64,000 nucleotides of DNA, from assembly GCF_018688495.1 (NCBI RefSeq), contig NZ_CP061320.1, positions 1,336,586 through 1,400,585 on the forward strand. Reading direction: 5' to 3'. How positions within the stretch are numbered: the first letter of the stretch is position 1; each line of letters opens with the position of its first letter. Positions 24,058 to 33,330 of this stretch are shown piece by piece. The DNA is from Polynucleobacter sp. Adler-ghost. GTDB taxonomy: Bacteria; Pseudomonadota; Gammaproteobacteria; Burkholderiales; Burkholderiaceae. Made by a program: the position numbers and the translations under genes. The notes beneath the pieces are model-generated. The model saw only the letters and a list, made by a program, of their open reading frames with translations, searched no databases and had not been told where the DNA came from.

Positions 24058-25482
24058 GTGGCCAAAATTTTTAATCTAGATCCTCAAGCAATCGATGCCT
24101 TAGATGTGCATCAAGCAGCCGCCATGCTGTCGCTTTCAGTCGATCTTGTTCTTGTGATGAATAATTCAGGCTTAATAGAGAATGTATTAAACGGATCAAA
24201 GCCGATTGCTAACAATACACAGTCTTTAATCGGGAAAAATTGGCTCGATACTGTGGCTATTGATAGTCAACCAAAAGTAAATGCCTTGCTAAAGACAGGT
24301 GAGGATGATTCCGAACAAAAGTGGCGCCAAGTAAATCAATGGGTTGAAGGCTCGCCCTCTCTTCCAATTCAATTCAGTACGATTTTTTTTTCAAAAGAAA
24401 ATAAGCTGGTTGCCATTGGCAAAGATCTCAGCAGTATCTCCACGCTGCAGCAAAAGCTTGTAGAGTCTCAACAAGAAATTGAGCGTGACTATGCCAATCT
24501 TCATGCAATACAAAATCGTTACGTCCAACTATTTAATAATATTGATCAAGCCTATTTAATAGTAGACAGCCAAACTTTGAAGATTCTTGAGGTCAATAAA
24601 TCCGCAGGCTTTTTAGTAGGCGATTTAAAAAAGATTCAAGGGAAATTATTTACTAATTTATTTCCTGTAAAAGATTATGAAGCGATCCAGACCTACTTGG
24701 CAGATTCAAAATCCGGAATTATGCAGTCTTCAATTCAATCAACGCTTGAGAATCTCAAGGAGAATGTAGAAATCTCTAGCGTCTTATTGCGTGAAGGCAA
24801 TCAAAATATTTGCCTTGTATCTATTAAGCCAAGATCGAAGAGCGTCCAGACTAATAATCTGAATGAGCAAACCACTTTACTTACACAGGCCATTGAAGAC
24901 TTTCAAGATGGCTTTATTGTCTGCAGTACTAGCGGCGTCATTTTGACCGCCAATAGCACCTTTGTTTCTATGTCTCAATCTGCCCAGAAAGAAAATATTC
25001 TCGGCAAGTCTTTGGAAGTATGGCTTGGAAGAGCAGGTATTGATTTAAAAATAATTCTTGGCACCGTACGTGAATATGGTTCCATCAAAGACTACTCAAC
25101 AACCATTACCGCTGATGATGGTAGCTCACCACGAGAAGCCCAAATTTCAGCAGTCAGCTTTATTAGTGGAAAACTTTCAGCGGTTGGCATCAGCATTCAT
25201 CTAATCTCGAAATCTGTGCAACAACCCAGCGCTAAATCTGAGAACTTGGGAAAGAATGCAAAAGAACTGACCCAATTAGTTGGGAAAGTTCCTTTAAAGC
25301 AAATCGTTACTGAGACTACTGACATTATCGAAAAATTATGTATTTTGGCTGCTTTAGATCTGACTATGTCCAACAGAGCATCAGCAGCTGAATTACTTGG
25401 CTTATCTCGACAAGGTCTTTATATCAAAATGAGACGTTTTGGCATCGTTGATGGTAATGCTGCCGAAGATCTTGATGCCTAA
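24058..25482 (+). CDS. ppsR: Photosynthesis gene repressor PpsR/CrtJ
   Basis: The 474-aa regulator starts with GTG and contains an N-terminal region, two recognisable PAS-type domains (about 155-260 and 275-385) joined by a helical linker, and a C-terminal Fis-type helix-turn-helix, NRASAAELLGLSRQGLYIKM at about 439-458. Three Cys are present. Cys428, just before the HTH, corresponds in place to the redox-active Cys424 of Rhodobacter PpsR (inference by motif). The target sequence TGT-N12-ACA occurs at several promoters here. Co-transcription with aerR and crtACD is likely, as gaps are 29 and 6 bp. Confidence 0.93.
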   Translation: MAKIFNLDPQAIDALDVHQAAAMLSLSVDLVLVMNNSGLIENVLNGSKPIANNTQSLIGKNWLDTVAIDSQPKVNALLKTGEDDSEQKWRQVNQWVEGSPSLPIQFSTIFFSKENKLVAIGKDLSSISTLQQKLVESQQEIERDYANLHAIQNRYVQLFNNIDQAYLIVDSQTLKILEVNKSAGFLVGDLKKIQGKLFTNLFPVKDYEAIQTYLADSKSGIMQSSIQSTLENLKENVEISSVLLREGNQNICLVSIKPRSKSVQTNNLNEQTTLLTQAIEDFQDGFIVCSTSGVILTANSTFVSMSQSAQKENILGKSLEVWLGRAGIDLKIILGTVREYGSIKDYSTTITADDGSSPREAQISAVSFISGKLSAVGISIHLISKSVQQPSAKSENLGKNAKELTQLVGKVPLKQIVTETTDIIEKLCILAALDLTMSNRASAAELLGLSRQGLYIKMRRFGIVDGNAAEDLDA

Positions 25483-25488
25483 TTTCTC

Positions 25489-26181
25489 ATGACTAATCAG
25501 ACAGCAGTATTAGCTTTAATTAATATTGCTGCTGGTTCTGGTGGATGGGGACTATCACGCTATATTCTGGGTAAATATCCCTTCACTGGAGTGCCCGGAC
25601 TTCAGTTCTGCAAAGTATTGGGCTCTGGATTTAACGGGGGATTTAGTACAAAACCAAGCCTCACGAAACAAGGCTTCTTTTGTGTATTTGATGAACCAGA
25701 AAATGCGGGTGCTTTCTTAAAGAAAGCTTCTATCGTGCGTGCATATCAAGATCATTCCAGTGAAATGTTTACCGCCACACTTCAGGCATACTCAAGTCGT
25801 GGTTCGTGGTCTACATTTTCAATTCAAGACTTGGTACAAAAACCCATTAGCGGACCTATTGCATCCCTCACTCGGGCCTCAATTAGACCTACTAAAGCGA
25901 TGCAGTTTTGGAACAAAGCAAAGCCTGCTGAAGATTCTATTAATAAAGCATCTGGAAAAGTACTGACCGCGGGACTTGGCGAAGCGCCCTATCTTCGCCA
26001 AGCCACGTTTACTATCTGGAATGATGAGCAATCTCTAGATCGCTATGCGCAGGAGGGGGCTCATCTCGCCGCTATTAAAGCTGCATACGGTAAAGACTAT
26101 TTTTCCGAATCGATGTTTACGCGCTTTGTAGTCAATTCAGCTCAAGGTGTATGGCAAGGTAAGCATGTTGACATCGCCTAA
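25489..26181 (+). CDS. crtA: Spheroidene monooxygenase
   Basis: CrtA introduces the C2 keto group into spheroidene with O2, giving spheroidenone, typical of aerobic growth. The 230-aa protein shows the family's VLALINIAAGSGGWGLSRY opening, FCKVLGSGFNGGFSTKPS, a RGSWSTFSI segment and GLGEAPYLRQATFTIW. It starts 6 bp after ppsR and overlaps crtD by 17 bp. Confidence 0.95.
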   Translation: MTNQTAVLALINIAAGSGGWGLSRYILGKYPFTGVPGLQFCKVLGSGFNGGFSTKPSLTKQGFFCVFDEPENAGAFLKKASIVRAYQDHSSEMFTATLQAYSSRGSWSTFSIQDLVQKPISGPIASLTRASIRPTKAMQFWNKAKPAEDSINKASGKVLTAGLGEAPYLRQATFTIWNDEQSLDRYAQEGAHLAAIKAAYGKDYFSESMFTRFVVNSAQGVWQGKHVDIA

Positions 26182-27658
26182 GGTTCTGATTGTTGGGGCA
26201 GGTGTCGGCGGTCTTAGTGCCGCCTTGGCGCTATCTCATCAAGGTCTCGATGTTACGGTAATCGAGAAGAATTCAGGGCCAGGCGGAAAGATTCGCCAAG
26301 TGCAAGCAGGTAATTCTTTTATTGATTCTGGTCCTACCGTCTTTACGATGAAATGGGTCTTTGAAGAACTCTTTGCAGATTGCGGAGAAGATTTTGATGC
26401 AGAATTTGAACTTGAGTCGCTAGACATTCTCGCAAGACATAGTTGGGGTGATGCTTACTTAGATCTCTACGCTGATAGCAAAAAAAGTGCTGATGCTATC
26501 GGTCAATTTAGTGGAGCAGAACAAGCAAGGCAATTTTTACAGTTTTGTAAAACAGCAAAAAAGGTATACCAAGCACTTAAAACGCCTTTTATTGAGTCCC
26601 CTCGCCCCAGCATGATGGGAATGATGTCCTCTTTAGGGCTAGCAAAAAGTAAAGTGCTTTGGGATATCGGCCCTTTTAGTAACTTATGGTCAGCATTGGA
26701 GCGCTACTTTCCCGATCCCCGTCTACACCAATTATTTGGTCGCTATGCAACCTACTGTGGCTCATCACCCTATTTGGCCCCAGCAACCCTGATGTTAATC
26801 GCCCAAGTAGAAATGGAAGGTGTTTGGTCTATTAAGGGCGGAATGATCAAAATCCCCGAGGTCATTGCACGCTTAGCCCAAAAGAAACAATGCAACTTTA
26901 GATACAACGCTGAAGTCCAATCATTGGATATTGCCGGGGATAAAGTAAAAGGTGTATTACTCTCTTCCGGCGAATATCTTAACTGTGATTACCTGATTTT
27001 CAATGGCGACATTAACGCCTTAAAGCATGGCTTACTGGGTGAACCAGCTAGTGAAGCAATTCCTAAAAATCTTCAACAGACAGACTCCCTGTCTGCAGTC
27101 ACTTGGTCAATGCAAGTAAAAGCATCTGGCTTTCCACTGGTCAGACACAACGTTTTCTTTAATCAACCTTACCGTAATGAGTTTTCGGATATTTTTTCTC
27201 AGAATAAGATTCCAGAAAATCCGACGGTGTATATATGTGCTCAAGATAGAACGGATCATGCGATCGAGAGCGACTCACATGAACGACTGCTTTGCCTGGT
27301 CAATGCACCAGCAAATGGTGGCAGTTCATCCTACGATACAAAGGAAATAGATCGATGCGAGCAAAAAATCTTTTCACTCATGAGCCAATATGGTCTTCAG
27401 CTTCAGAATCTGGAAATGACTCGAACGAGCCCTCAAGAATTCGCCAAACTCTTTCCAGGTCGTGGGGGAGCTCTTTATGGTCAAGCAACCCATGGATGGA
27501 TGAGCTCATTCCAGAGGCTCGGTTCTCAATCTCAAATCAGCAATCTACTGCTGACGGGGGGAAGCACCCATCCGGGTCCGGGAGTTCCCATGGCGGCTAT
27601 GTCCGGTCGCTTGGTGGCCGCAACCCTAATGGAACACCTCGGTTTGACCAAGCGGTAG
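26165..27658 (+). CDS. crtD: Hydroxyneurosporene (1-hydroxycarotenoid 3,4-) desaturase
   Basis: CrtD is an FAD amine-oxidase-fold desaturase acting after CrtC in the spheroidene route. The N-terminal dinucleotide motif VLIVGAGVGGLSAALALSHQ lies at about 8-27. The C-terminal flavin motif GGSTHPGPGVPMAAMSGR is intact, which is characteristic of CrtI/CrtD proteins. ATG 26165 with AAGG upstream is chosen over an upstream in-frame codon at 26147. Its last 163 bases are shared with the crtC frame in the -1 register, see crtC. Confidence 0.94.
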   Translation: MLTSPKVLIVGAGVGGLSAALALSHQGLDVTVIEKNSGPGGKIRQVQAGNSFIDSGPTVFTMKWVFEELFADCGEDFDAEFELESLDILARHSWGDAYLDLYADSKKSADAIGQFSGAEQARQFLQFCKTAKKVYQALKTPFIESPRPSMMGMMSSLGLAKSKVLWDIGPFSNLWSALERYFPDPRLHQLFGRYATYCGSSPYLAPATLMLIAQVEMEGVWSIKGGMIKIPEVIARLAQKKQCNFRYNAEVQSLDIAGDKVKGVLLSSGEYLNCDYLIFNGDINALKHGLLGEPASEAIPKNLQQTDSLSAVTWSMQVKASGFPLVRHNVFFNQPYRNEFSDIFSQNKIPENPTVYICAQDRTDHAIESDSHERLLCLVNAPANGGSSSYDTKEIDRCEQKIFSLMSQYGLQLQNLEMTRTSPQEFAKLFPGRGGALYGQATHGWMSSFQRLGSQSQISNLLLTGGSTHPGPGVPMAAMSGRLVAATLMEHLGLTKR

Positions 27659-28575
27659 ATCCAGGCAATTATCTCTGGTGGTATATCGATGGTCTGAGTG
27701 ATGATGGTCTTTATGGTTTTAGCATCATTGCATTTGTCGGCAGCGTGTTCTCGCCCTATTACGCTTGGGCTAATAAAAAACAGCCTGCCAACGCAAATGA
27801 CTACTGCGCTATTAATGTTGCGCTTTACACACCGAATTCAAAATACTGGACCATGACTGAGCGAGCTCAGAATGCAATCAAGAGAACAGAACATACTTTC
27901 ACGATTGGCCCCAGTCATTTACATTGGGACAAGGATGTATTAACAATCAATATTAAAGAGCGTGTGCCTTTACTGGGGCAAAAGGTAGAGGGAACAATTA
28001 AGGTATATCCAGATCAACTCTTTAATCAGGTTGTTGCATTAGATGATCTTGGAAAGCATCGCTGGGGGCCGATCTCTCCATCGGCAAGGGTCGAAGTCTC
28101 CTTTACCAAACCCAATTTACATTGGAAGGGAAGTGCCTATTTTGACTCGAACGAAGGCGATGAGGCAGTCAGCCAATCGTTTAGCGAATGGGATTGGTCT
28201 AGAGCACATCTTAAGGACGGTAGTACAGCCGTTATTTATGATGTCCGTCAAAGTAATGGCGTCGAGCGCATCATTGCCTCCAAATTTAATCTCGATGGCA
28301 CAGTTGAGCCCTTTGCAGCTCCCGAGAGAGTCTCTCTACGCAAAACTGGCTGGGGCATCAAAAGAAATATGCGCTCAGAAAAGTCTCAGTCAATTGAGCT
28401 CTTAAATACCTACGAAGATACCCCGTTTTATGCGCGCTCCAGAATCCAATCCCACCTACTTGGGGAGGAAGTCATTTCAATGCATGAGACCCTCAACGTG
28501 AATCGCTTAAAGTCCAATATTGTGCAACTCATGTTGCCTTGGAGAATGCCTAGAAACCCGACAATGATTTTTTAA
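27496..28575 (+). CDS. crtC: Acyclic carotenoid 1,2-hydratase (hydroxyneurosporene synthase)
   Basis: CrtC adds water across the C1-C2 double bond of neurosporene or lycopene. The conserved YLWWYIDGLSDDGLYGFSII and FVGSVFSPYYAWANKK blocks and the DYCAINVALY segment identify it. The conserved region begins almost at the crtD stop, and no ATG, GTG or TTG lies in frame between 27499 and the conserved block. The nearest start is ATG 27496 (359 aa), deep inside crtD and without a Shine-Dalgarno sequence. The frame is open still further upstream to 27292. The function is sure; the start is not. Confidence 0.9.
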   Translation: MDELIPEARFSISNQQSTADGGKHPSGSGSSHGGYVRSLGGRNPNGTPRFDQAVDPGNYLWWYIDGLSDDGLYGFSIIAFVGSVFSPYYAWANKKQPANANDYCAINVALYTPNSKYWTMTERAQNAIKRTEHTFTIGPSHLHWDKDVLTINIKERVPLLGQKVEGTIKVYPDQLFNQVVALDDLGKHRWGPISPSARVEVSFTKPNLHWKGSAYFDSNEGDEAVSQSFSEWDWSRAHLKDGSTAVIYDVRQSNGVERIIASKFNLDGTVEPFAAPERVSLRKTGWGIKRNMRSEKSQSIELLNTYEDTPFYARSRIQSHLLGEEVISMHETLNVNRLKSNIVQLMLPWRMPRNPTMIF

Positions 28576-28590
28576 GCTAATCGGGTTTTT
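28554..28590. terminator. Bidirectional terminator between convergent crtC and crtB
   Basis: AAACCCGA (28554-28561) pairs with TCGGGTTT (28581-28588), continued by TT, and the opposite strand reads out into A/T-rich sequence as well. The hairpin spans both stop codons (crtC TAA at 28573, crtB TAA at 28589). It would end the plus-strand aerR-ppsR-crtADC operon and the minus-strand superoperon. Confidence 0.6.
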
Positions 28591-29659
28591 AGGCTTGCTG
28601 CTGAGCCTTAGCATGATAGCTTGCTGTTTTTCGGAGTTCGACTTTTTCAAGTAGTCCTACAACCCAAATTAATCTTTCCTCGACACTTCCAGTGTAATGA
28701 GCGTAAGGCTCTTCTGGCCTGACGACATCAACTAAAAATTGAATAGAGGCAATCTGACTAAAGCTACGGTCTGGCTTTGCAGTAAAAATAGCGGTTCTAA
28801 AAGCCTTAACGAGTAAGAGTAGCTTTCTCTTTTTAGAGACTACAGCACGTCGGGAGACTGAATCATAAGCTTGTCGCTCTACCTGACGACTGATTTCCGA
28901 GTAAATAAAGCTAGCAGCGGCAATTGCTGACCTACAGTTACGCGGTAAGCCAGAGAATCCAAAGGAAGAACGGTTGTAAAGGTCATCCGCGTAAGTAATC
29001 AGTCTTTTCACTACTCTGGATAATGCAGGACTAAATTGTGGATCGAGTAGCCACTGATCCGGATCAATACCCTCCTCTTGAAGCCATTGCTTTGGAAGAT
29101 AGAGTCTGTGATTTTTTGCATCCTCACCAACATCTCTGGCGATATTACTTAGTTGCATTGCCAATCCGAGCTCGCATGCCCTCTCTAAGACAGCGCGATC
29201 TCTGACCCCCATGATTAAAGTCATCATGACTCCTACGGTAGAGGCCACTCTTGCCGAATAATCACAGAGTTCCTCTATCGTGTCATATTGCCTACCATGG
29301 CGATCCCACCTGAATCCCTCAACAAGAGCCTCTAGCAATTCCCTGGGAATCAAAAATCGTTCAACCACTAAGGCTAGCGCCCTGTCTGCAGGGATATCAG
29401 CGGGATTCTGCGCATAAATGCAATCGAGTCGATGCTCAATTTGTTTGATAACATCATCTGGAGCATAGGGGTCGTCCACCATGTCATCCAATAGTCGGCA
29501 AAAAGCATACAGGGCGATGGCAGAATCTCGTATTTTGCTGGGTAATATGCGTGAGGCAGAAAAGAATGACTTAGAGCCTTCTTTCATGAGATCTTCACAA
29601 GTCTGGAGATCTTGCTGAAATCCAAATTCAGCGGTAATTGCTCTATCGTGCACGGCCAC
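28589..29659 (-). CDS. crtB: Phytoene synthase
   Basis: CrtB condenses two geranylgeranyl diphosphates to phytoene. The first Asp-rich motif, YAFCRLLDDMVDDP, and the second, QLSNIARDVGEDAKNHRLYLP, are both present, as is GFSGLPRNCRSAI. The product is about 356 aa. No ATG is available near the start. GTG 29659 has AAGG 6 bp upstream and overlaps crtI by 17 bp; GTG 29653 is the alternative. It is the last gene of the minus-strand superoperon. Confidence 0.95.
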   Translation of the reverse strand: MAVHDRAITAEFGFQQDLQTCEDLMKEGSKSFFSASRILPSKIRDSAIALYAFCRLLDDMVDDPYAPDDVIKQIEHRLDCIYAQNPADIPADRALALVVERFLIPRELLEALVEGFRWDRHGRQYDTIEELCDYSARVASTVGVMMTLIMGVRDRAVLERACELGLAMQLSNIARDVGEDAKNHRLYLPKQWLQEEGIDPDQWLLDPQFSPALSRVVKRLITYADDLYNRSSFGFSGLPRNCRSAIAAASFIYSEISRQVERQAYDSVSRRAVVSKKRKLLLLVKAFRTAIFTAKPDRSFSQIASIQFLVDVVRPEEPYAHYTGSVEERLIWVVGLLEKVELRKTASYHAKAQQQA

Positions 29660-31202
29660 CTGCAACCTTGACGGGCTCGATTAAGGAATCAAGGGCTTTT
29701 GCTGAAGACAGCACTCCAGGTATGCCAGCACCAGGGTGGGTGCTAGCACCAACCATATACAGACCCTCAATGTCTTCGCTACGATTATGCGGTCTGAACC
29801 AAGCGCTTTGGGTTAGGAGTGGCTCAAGTCCAAATGCAGCACCCTTAAATGATAAGAGTCTGTCTTTGAAATCCTCCGGAGTCATCACAAAGGATTCCAC
29901 AAGATTTTCTTCTAAGCCAGGCAAAACCGTCTCTTCCAACATTTTGGCAATAGCCTGCCTATAGGGCTCAGCCTCTTTCTTCCAATCCGTTCCACTATCT
30001 AAATGGGGCACGGGAGACAAAACATAAAATGTGTCGCAGCCATCTGGTGCCAGACTAGTGTCGGTAGCAGTCGGTCGATGCAAGTAAAGACTGAAATCTT
30101 TTGCTAAGTGATGACGTTTAAAAATATCCTCTAGTAATTCTTTATAGCGTTTGCCAAGCAACATCATATGATGCGGGATTTGTGGATACTGTTTCTTGGT
30201 TCCAAAATACCAAACAAATAAACTCATGGAATACTTCCCATTGTTTATTTTTCTATCTGTCCAGATCTTTCTATGCTGCGGCTCAATGAGATTTTTATAA
30301 GTCCACGCAGTATCTGCATTGGATACCACCTTATCGGCGTAAATTACCTCACCGCTCTCTAGGGTAACGCCTGTGACCTTACGATCGACGATATTAATTT
30401 TCTTAACTGTGCTGTTATAACGAATTGAGACACCAAGCCCCTCTAACAAACCTACCAATCCTTTAATAATGGCGCCAGTGCCACCCATCGCTGAATGTAC
30501 GCCCCACTTACTCTCCAAGGAATTAATTAAGGCGTAGACAGCTGTTACTGAAAATGGATTACCGCCAATGAGCAAAGGATGAAAGCTCATGACCTCTCGG
30601 AGTTGAGGATCTTTCATATGCTTGGCTACCAAGCTGTAGAGAGTTTCCCATGCCCGCATTTTGATCAGACTGGGGAATGCCTTTGCAAGATCGGCCAGAC
30701 TATCAAAGGCGACATCGCCTAACTCTTCAAAACCCAACTTATAACGGTATTTGGCATCTTCCAAAAAGCGTAAATAACCCGGTAAATCCTTGGGATTAAA
30801 TTTACTGACCTCCCGCTTCATTTGCTCTAAATCGCCGGTGTAATTAAAGATCCGTCCATCAGCAAATCGTATTTGGTAGAAGGGATCCATGGCTCGAAGA
30901 TCAACATCGTCGGCCATTTTTTTACCGCACATCTCCCACAACTCTTCCAACAGAAATGGGGCAGTAATGATGGTGGGGCCAGCATCAAAGGTAAAGCCAT
31001 TCTTTTTATGAACGAATGCCCTGCCCCCTGGACTCTCAAGTCGCTCCAATACTTGTACTTGATACCCTTTTTTTGCCATGCGAATGGCGGAAGCTAGACC
31101 CCCAAATCCCGAACCTATAACTAGCACACGTTCAGCATGATGGCCGTCATTAAAGGTTGTGATTTGTTCCGGAATCTTAAATAGATCGACCTTTTGGTCC
31201 AT
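29643..31202 (-). CDS. crtI: Phytoene desaturase
   Basis: CrtI carries out the multistep FAD-dependent desaturation of phytoene to neurosporene or lycopene; the number of steps cannot be told from sequence by eye. The protein is 519 aa from ATG 31202, preceded by AAAGGAAG. The N-terminal VLVIGSGFGGLASAIRMAKK and C-terminal MVGASTHPGAGIPGVLSSAK flavin motifs are intact, as is GFTFDAGPTIITAPFLLEEL-type substrate-domain sequence. It follows pufC by 57 bp containing a hairpin. Confidence 0.96.
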   Translation of the reverse strand: MDQKVDLFKIPEQITTFNDGHHAERVLVIGSGFGGLASAIRMAKKGYQVQVLERLESPGGRAFVHKKNGFTFDAGPTIITAPFLLEELWEMCGKKMADDVDLRAMDPFYQIRFADGRIFNYTGDLEQMKREVSKFNPKDLPGYLRFLEDAKYRYKLGFEELGDVAFDSLADLAKAFPSLIKMRAWETLYSLVAKHMKDPQLREVMSFHPLLIGGNPFSVTAVYALINSLESKWGVHSAMGGTGAIIKGLVGLLEGLGVSIRYNSTVKKINIVDRKVTGVTLESGEVIYADKVVSNADTAWTYKNLIEPQHRKIWTDRKINNGKYSMSLFVWYFGTKKQYPQIPHHMMLLGKRYKELLEDIFKRHHLAKDFSLYLHRPTATDTSLAPDGCDTFYVLSPVPHLDSGTDWKKEAEPYRQAIAKMLEETVLPGLEENLVESFVMTPEDFKDRLLSFKGAAFGLEPLLTQSAWFRPHNRSEDIEGLYMVGASTHPGAGIPGVLSSAKALDSLIEPVKVAGGRAR

Positions 31203-31222
31203 CACACTTCCTTTAGTGAAAT

Positions 31223-31253
31223 CCCCCTCTTACTCCCGATGAATAAGAGGGGG
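31223..31253 (-). terminator. Strong hairpin between pufC and crtI
   Basis: Perfect 10-bp inverted repeat CCCCCTCTTA (31223-31232) and TAAGAGGGGG (31244-31253) with an 11-nt loop. Read on the minus strand it follows the pufC stop by 6 bp, but no T-run follows, only ATTTC and then the crtI Shine-Dalgarno. It may be a partial terminator or a 3-prime stabiliser of puf mRNA that still allows readthrough into crtIB. Confidence 0.65.
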
Positions 31254-31259
31254 TCTACA

Positions 31260-32303
31260 TCAATTCTTAGCGCTATGAATACTATCGCTCGGCTTAGTCT
31301 TAGCAGGTACGAGATATGGATAATCTTGCAGCATGCTTTTTCCTAATAGAGGCTTATTCACTCCTTGGTGGCAAGTTGCGCAATTGGCTTTGGCTACATC
31401 ACCAGTAGGTCCCAAACGATTTGCTGGGAATACATCCGTTAAGGAGCTAATGAAATTCGTATTAACATCCTTCAGCATTTGGATACCGTGCCAAGCCTGT
31501 ACGCGCTGCGGAGTACTTTGCTCCCAACTAGAGAAATTATTTGAGTTGTGGCAATAGGTGCAGTTCACATTCAGAGAAGTAGACATGTGAGTCATGAAGC
31601 CGTACACATTTTCAGTGCTCTGCAGGGTGGCCTTATTACCAGTCGGCAATGCGGTATCACCAATCACTCTTGCAGCCCCAGACTTACTTGTTAAATAGCT
31701 TCCAAAAGGTTGATTTGGCAATGAAGTGTATCCAACATTGCTTGAGGGATCATTTTGCCCATTAGCATTGCCGAGCATATTGCCGCCCCGCTTTTCTTCA
31801 GGATTAAACCAAACGTTTTGTGGAATATTATTACCTCGGTGACAGGTATAGCATGTCACCCCAGTAGTTTTCACGTGGTTATTCCAGGTGCCATTGATCT
31901 CTTGATTCATCAAGATCATTTTTCTAGCAACAGTCTTGGTGTACAAAGAATCATCAGCAAAGTTTTGAACGTTATGGCAGTATGCGCAACCCTCTTTTGG
32001 CGCAACCCAAGATGTCATCGACACCATGAAAGCACCAAACTGAGCGGTACTTAAGTTATTGAGTACCTTCACGTTCTTGTAAACAGTACCAGCCTTAGGC
32101 CCATCAGCCGATGCTGGAACTCCTGCTGGCATTTCATTAATCTTTGCCAGTTGAGCATCTGTTCTCGGATTATTGATCTGATCCATACCAGTTCCTCGGA
32201 AGCCAGTTTGCTTTGAATCTACTGGCGGCCGCTCGCATGCAGTCAGCATCAAAATACCGAGAATTCCCAATACAACTGTTAATTTATGGCGTAGGTTTTT
32301 CAT
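31260..32303 (-). CDS. pufC: Reaction centre tetraheme cytochrome c subunit
   Basis: PufC donates electrons to the oxidised special pair from the periplasmic side. The 347-aa product has a lipoprotein signal peptide with lipobox LTAC (residue about 22) and four heme motifs: CAYCH, CYTCH, CTYCH and CATCH. ATG 32303 overlaps the pufM stop as ATGA; a longer frame upstream lies inside pufM and is rejected. The presence of PufC is common in betaproteobacterial reaction centres. Confidence 0.96.
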   Translation of the reverse strand: MKNLRHKLTVVLGILGILMLTACERPPVDSKQTGFRGTGMDQINNPRTDAQLAKINEMPAGVPASADGPKAGTVYKNVKVLNNLSTAQFGAFMVSMTSWVAPKEGCAYCHNVQNFADDSLYTKTVARKMILMNQEINGTWNNHVKTTGVTCYTCHRGNNIPQNVWFNPEEKRGGNMLGNANGQNDPSSNVGYTSLPNQPFGSYLTSKSGAARVIGDTALPTGNKATLQSTENVYGFMTHMSTSLNVNCTYCHNSNNFSSWEQSTPQRVQAWHGIQMLKDVNTNFISSLTDVFPANRLGPTGDVAKANCATCHQGVNKPLLGKSMLQDYPYLVPAKTKPSDSIHSAKN

Positions 32304-33298
32304 TTTTTCTCCCCTATAGCAACTGGAGCAGCGGGCGCTGTAAGGGCAGGATCTGCCACTGTTCCATATATTGCTGGATAAGCGGGTGCAATGTTGTGCT
32401 TCACACCCCATAAATACCAGTTATCAACTACTGTTCCAGTTAACAAGATTCCAATACCACCTGTTAGCGGGGTAAGTACTGCAAACCACCAAGCCCAACG
32501 GTGAATGGATTCCATGGTTGCATTGAAACCCATGGTCCATCTCCAAAATAGTGCAGCGCGCTCTGAAGCTGTACCGCGATCAACAATTTGCTCGATTTCT
32601 CGCTCGCCACCAAATCGGCTTACCGCCAGAATAGTTGCTCCGTGCATTGCGAATAACAAAACGGATCCATACAAGAAAACAATCGAGAGCATATGGAAGG
32701 GGTTGTAAAACAAATTACCGTAGCGAATCGAAAATGCAGATACCCAATCTAGGTGGGAGAAAATTCCGAATGGTACTGCTTCACTCCAGCTGCCCATTAA
32801 GACAGGTCGAATGAGGCCGAGTACTAAAAATAACCAGATTGCGGAAGCAAATGCCCAAGGAACATGGTTACCCATACCCAGTGCTTGTGCACGACGGAAA
32901 GTTCTAAGCCACCACAACATAATGGAAATCGTAGAAAAGAGACCCACAATAAGCCACCAGCCGCCCTCATTTAGAGGTGGGAAGCTAAGGCCATATTTTG
33001 GCGAGGGAGCATCCAAGGAAAGCCAAAACAGTTTTTTGACAAACTGGAGTGGATTCCATCCTACCTGGGCCAGCATATTCATACCGATGATGAAAAATGC
33101 AGTCATGCCAAAGATAAGTGATGCGACGCCAAGTCGTCCCAGGTAAACCGGTCCGAGCTGAGCATTGCCCAGACGCCCCAGTAAATGGCTAAAGCCAATT
33201 GAGCGAGTTCGCTCACGCATATCGTATGCGTTTATGGGCACGCCATGACTAGCAGGTCCAGTTACTTGAGTTTGAGTAAATAAGTTTTGATATTCCAT
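32300..33298 (-). CDS. pufM: Photosynthetic reaction centre subunit M
   Basis: The M subunit binds bacteriochlorophylls, bacteriopheophytin, QA and the non-heme iron together with L. The 332-aa protein has five membrane helices. The characteristic [20 protein letters not shown] and [20 protein letters not shown] stretches include the special-pair His region. GGAGA precedes the ATG, and 32 bp separate it from pufL. Confidence 0.98.
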   Translation of the reverse strand: MEYQNLFTQTQVTGPASHGVPINAYDMRERTRSIGFSHLLGRLGNAQLGPVYLGRLGVASLIFGMTAFFIIGMNMLAQVGWNPLQFVKKLFWLSLDAPSPKYGLSFPPLNEGGWWLIVGLFSTISIMLWWLRTFRRAQALGMGNHVPWAFASAIWLFLVLGLIRPVLMGSWSEAVPFGIFSHLDWVSAFSIRYGNLFYNPFHMLSIVFLYGSVLLFAMHGATILAVSRFGGEREIEQIVDRGTASERAALFWRWTMGFNATMESIHRWAWWFAVLTPLTGGIGILLTGTVVDNWYLWGVKHNIAPAYPAIYGTVADPALTAPAAPVAIGEKK

Positions 33299-33330
33299 GA
33301 TGCTCTCCGCATATTTAAATCAGCTGAAAA

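Noticed and set aside
32304-32411. 36-residue extension of pufC
   Set aside because: It lies inside pufM and would bury the lipoprotein signal peptide; ATG 32303 overlaps the pufM stop as ATGA.
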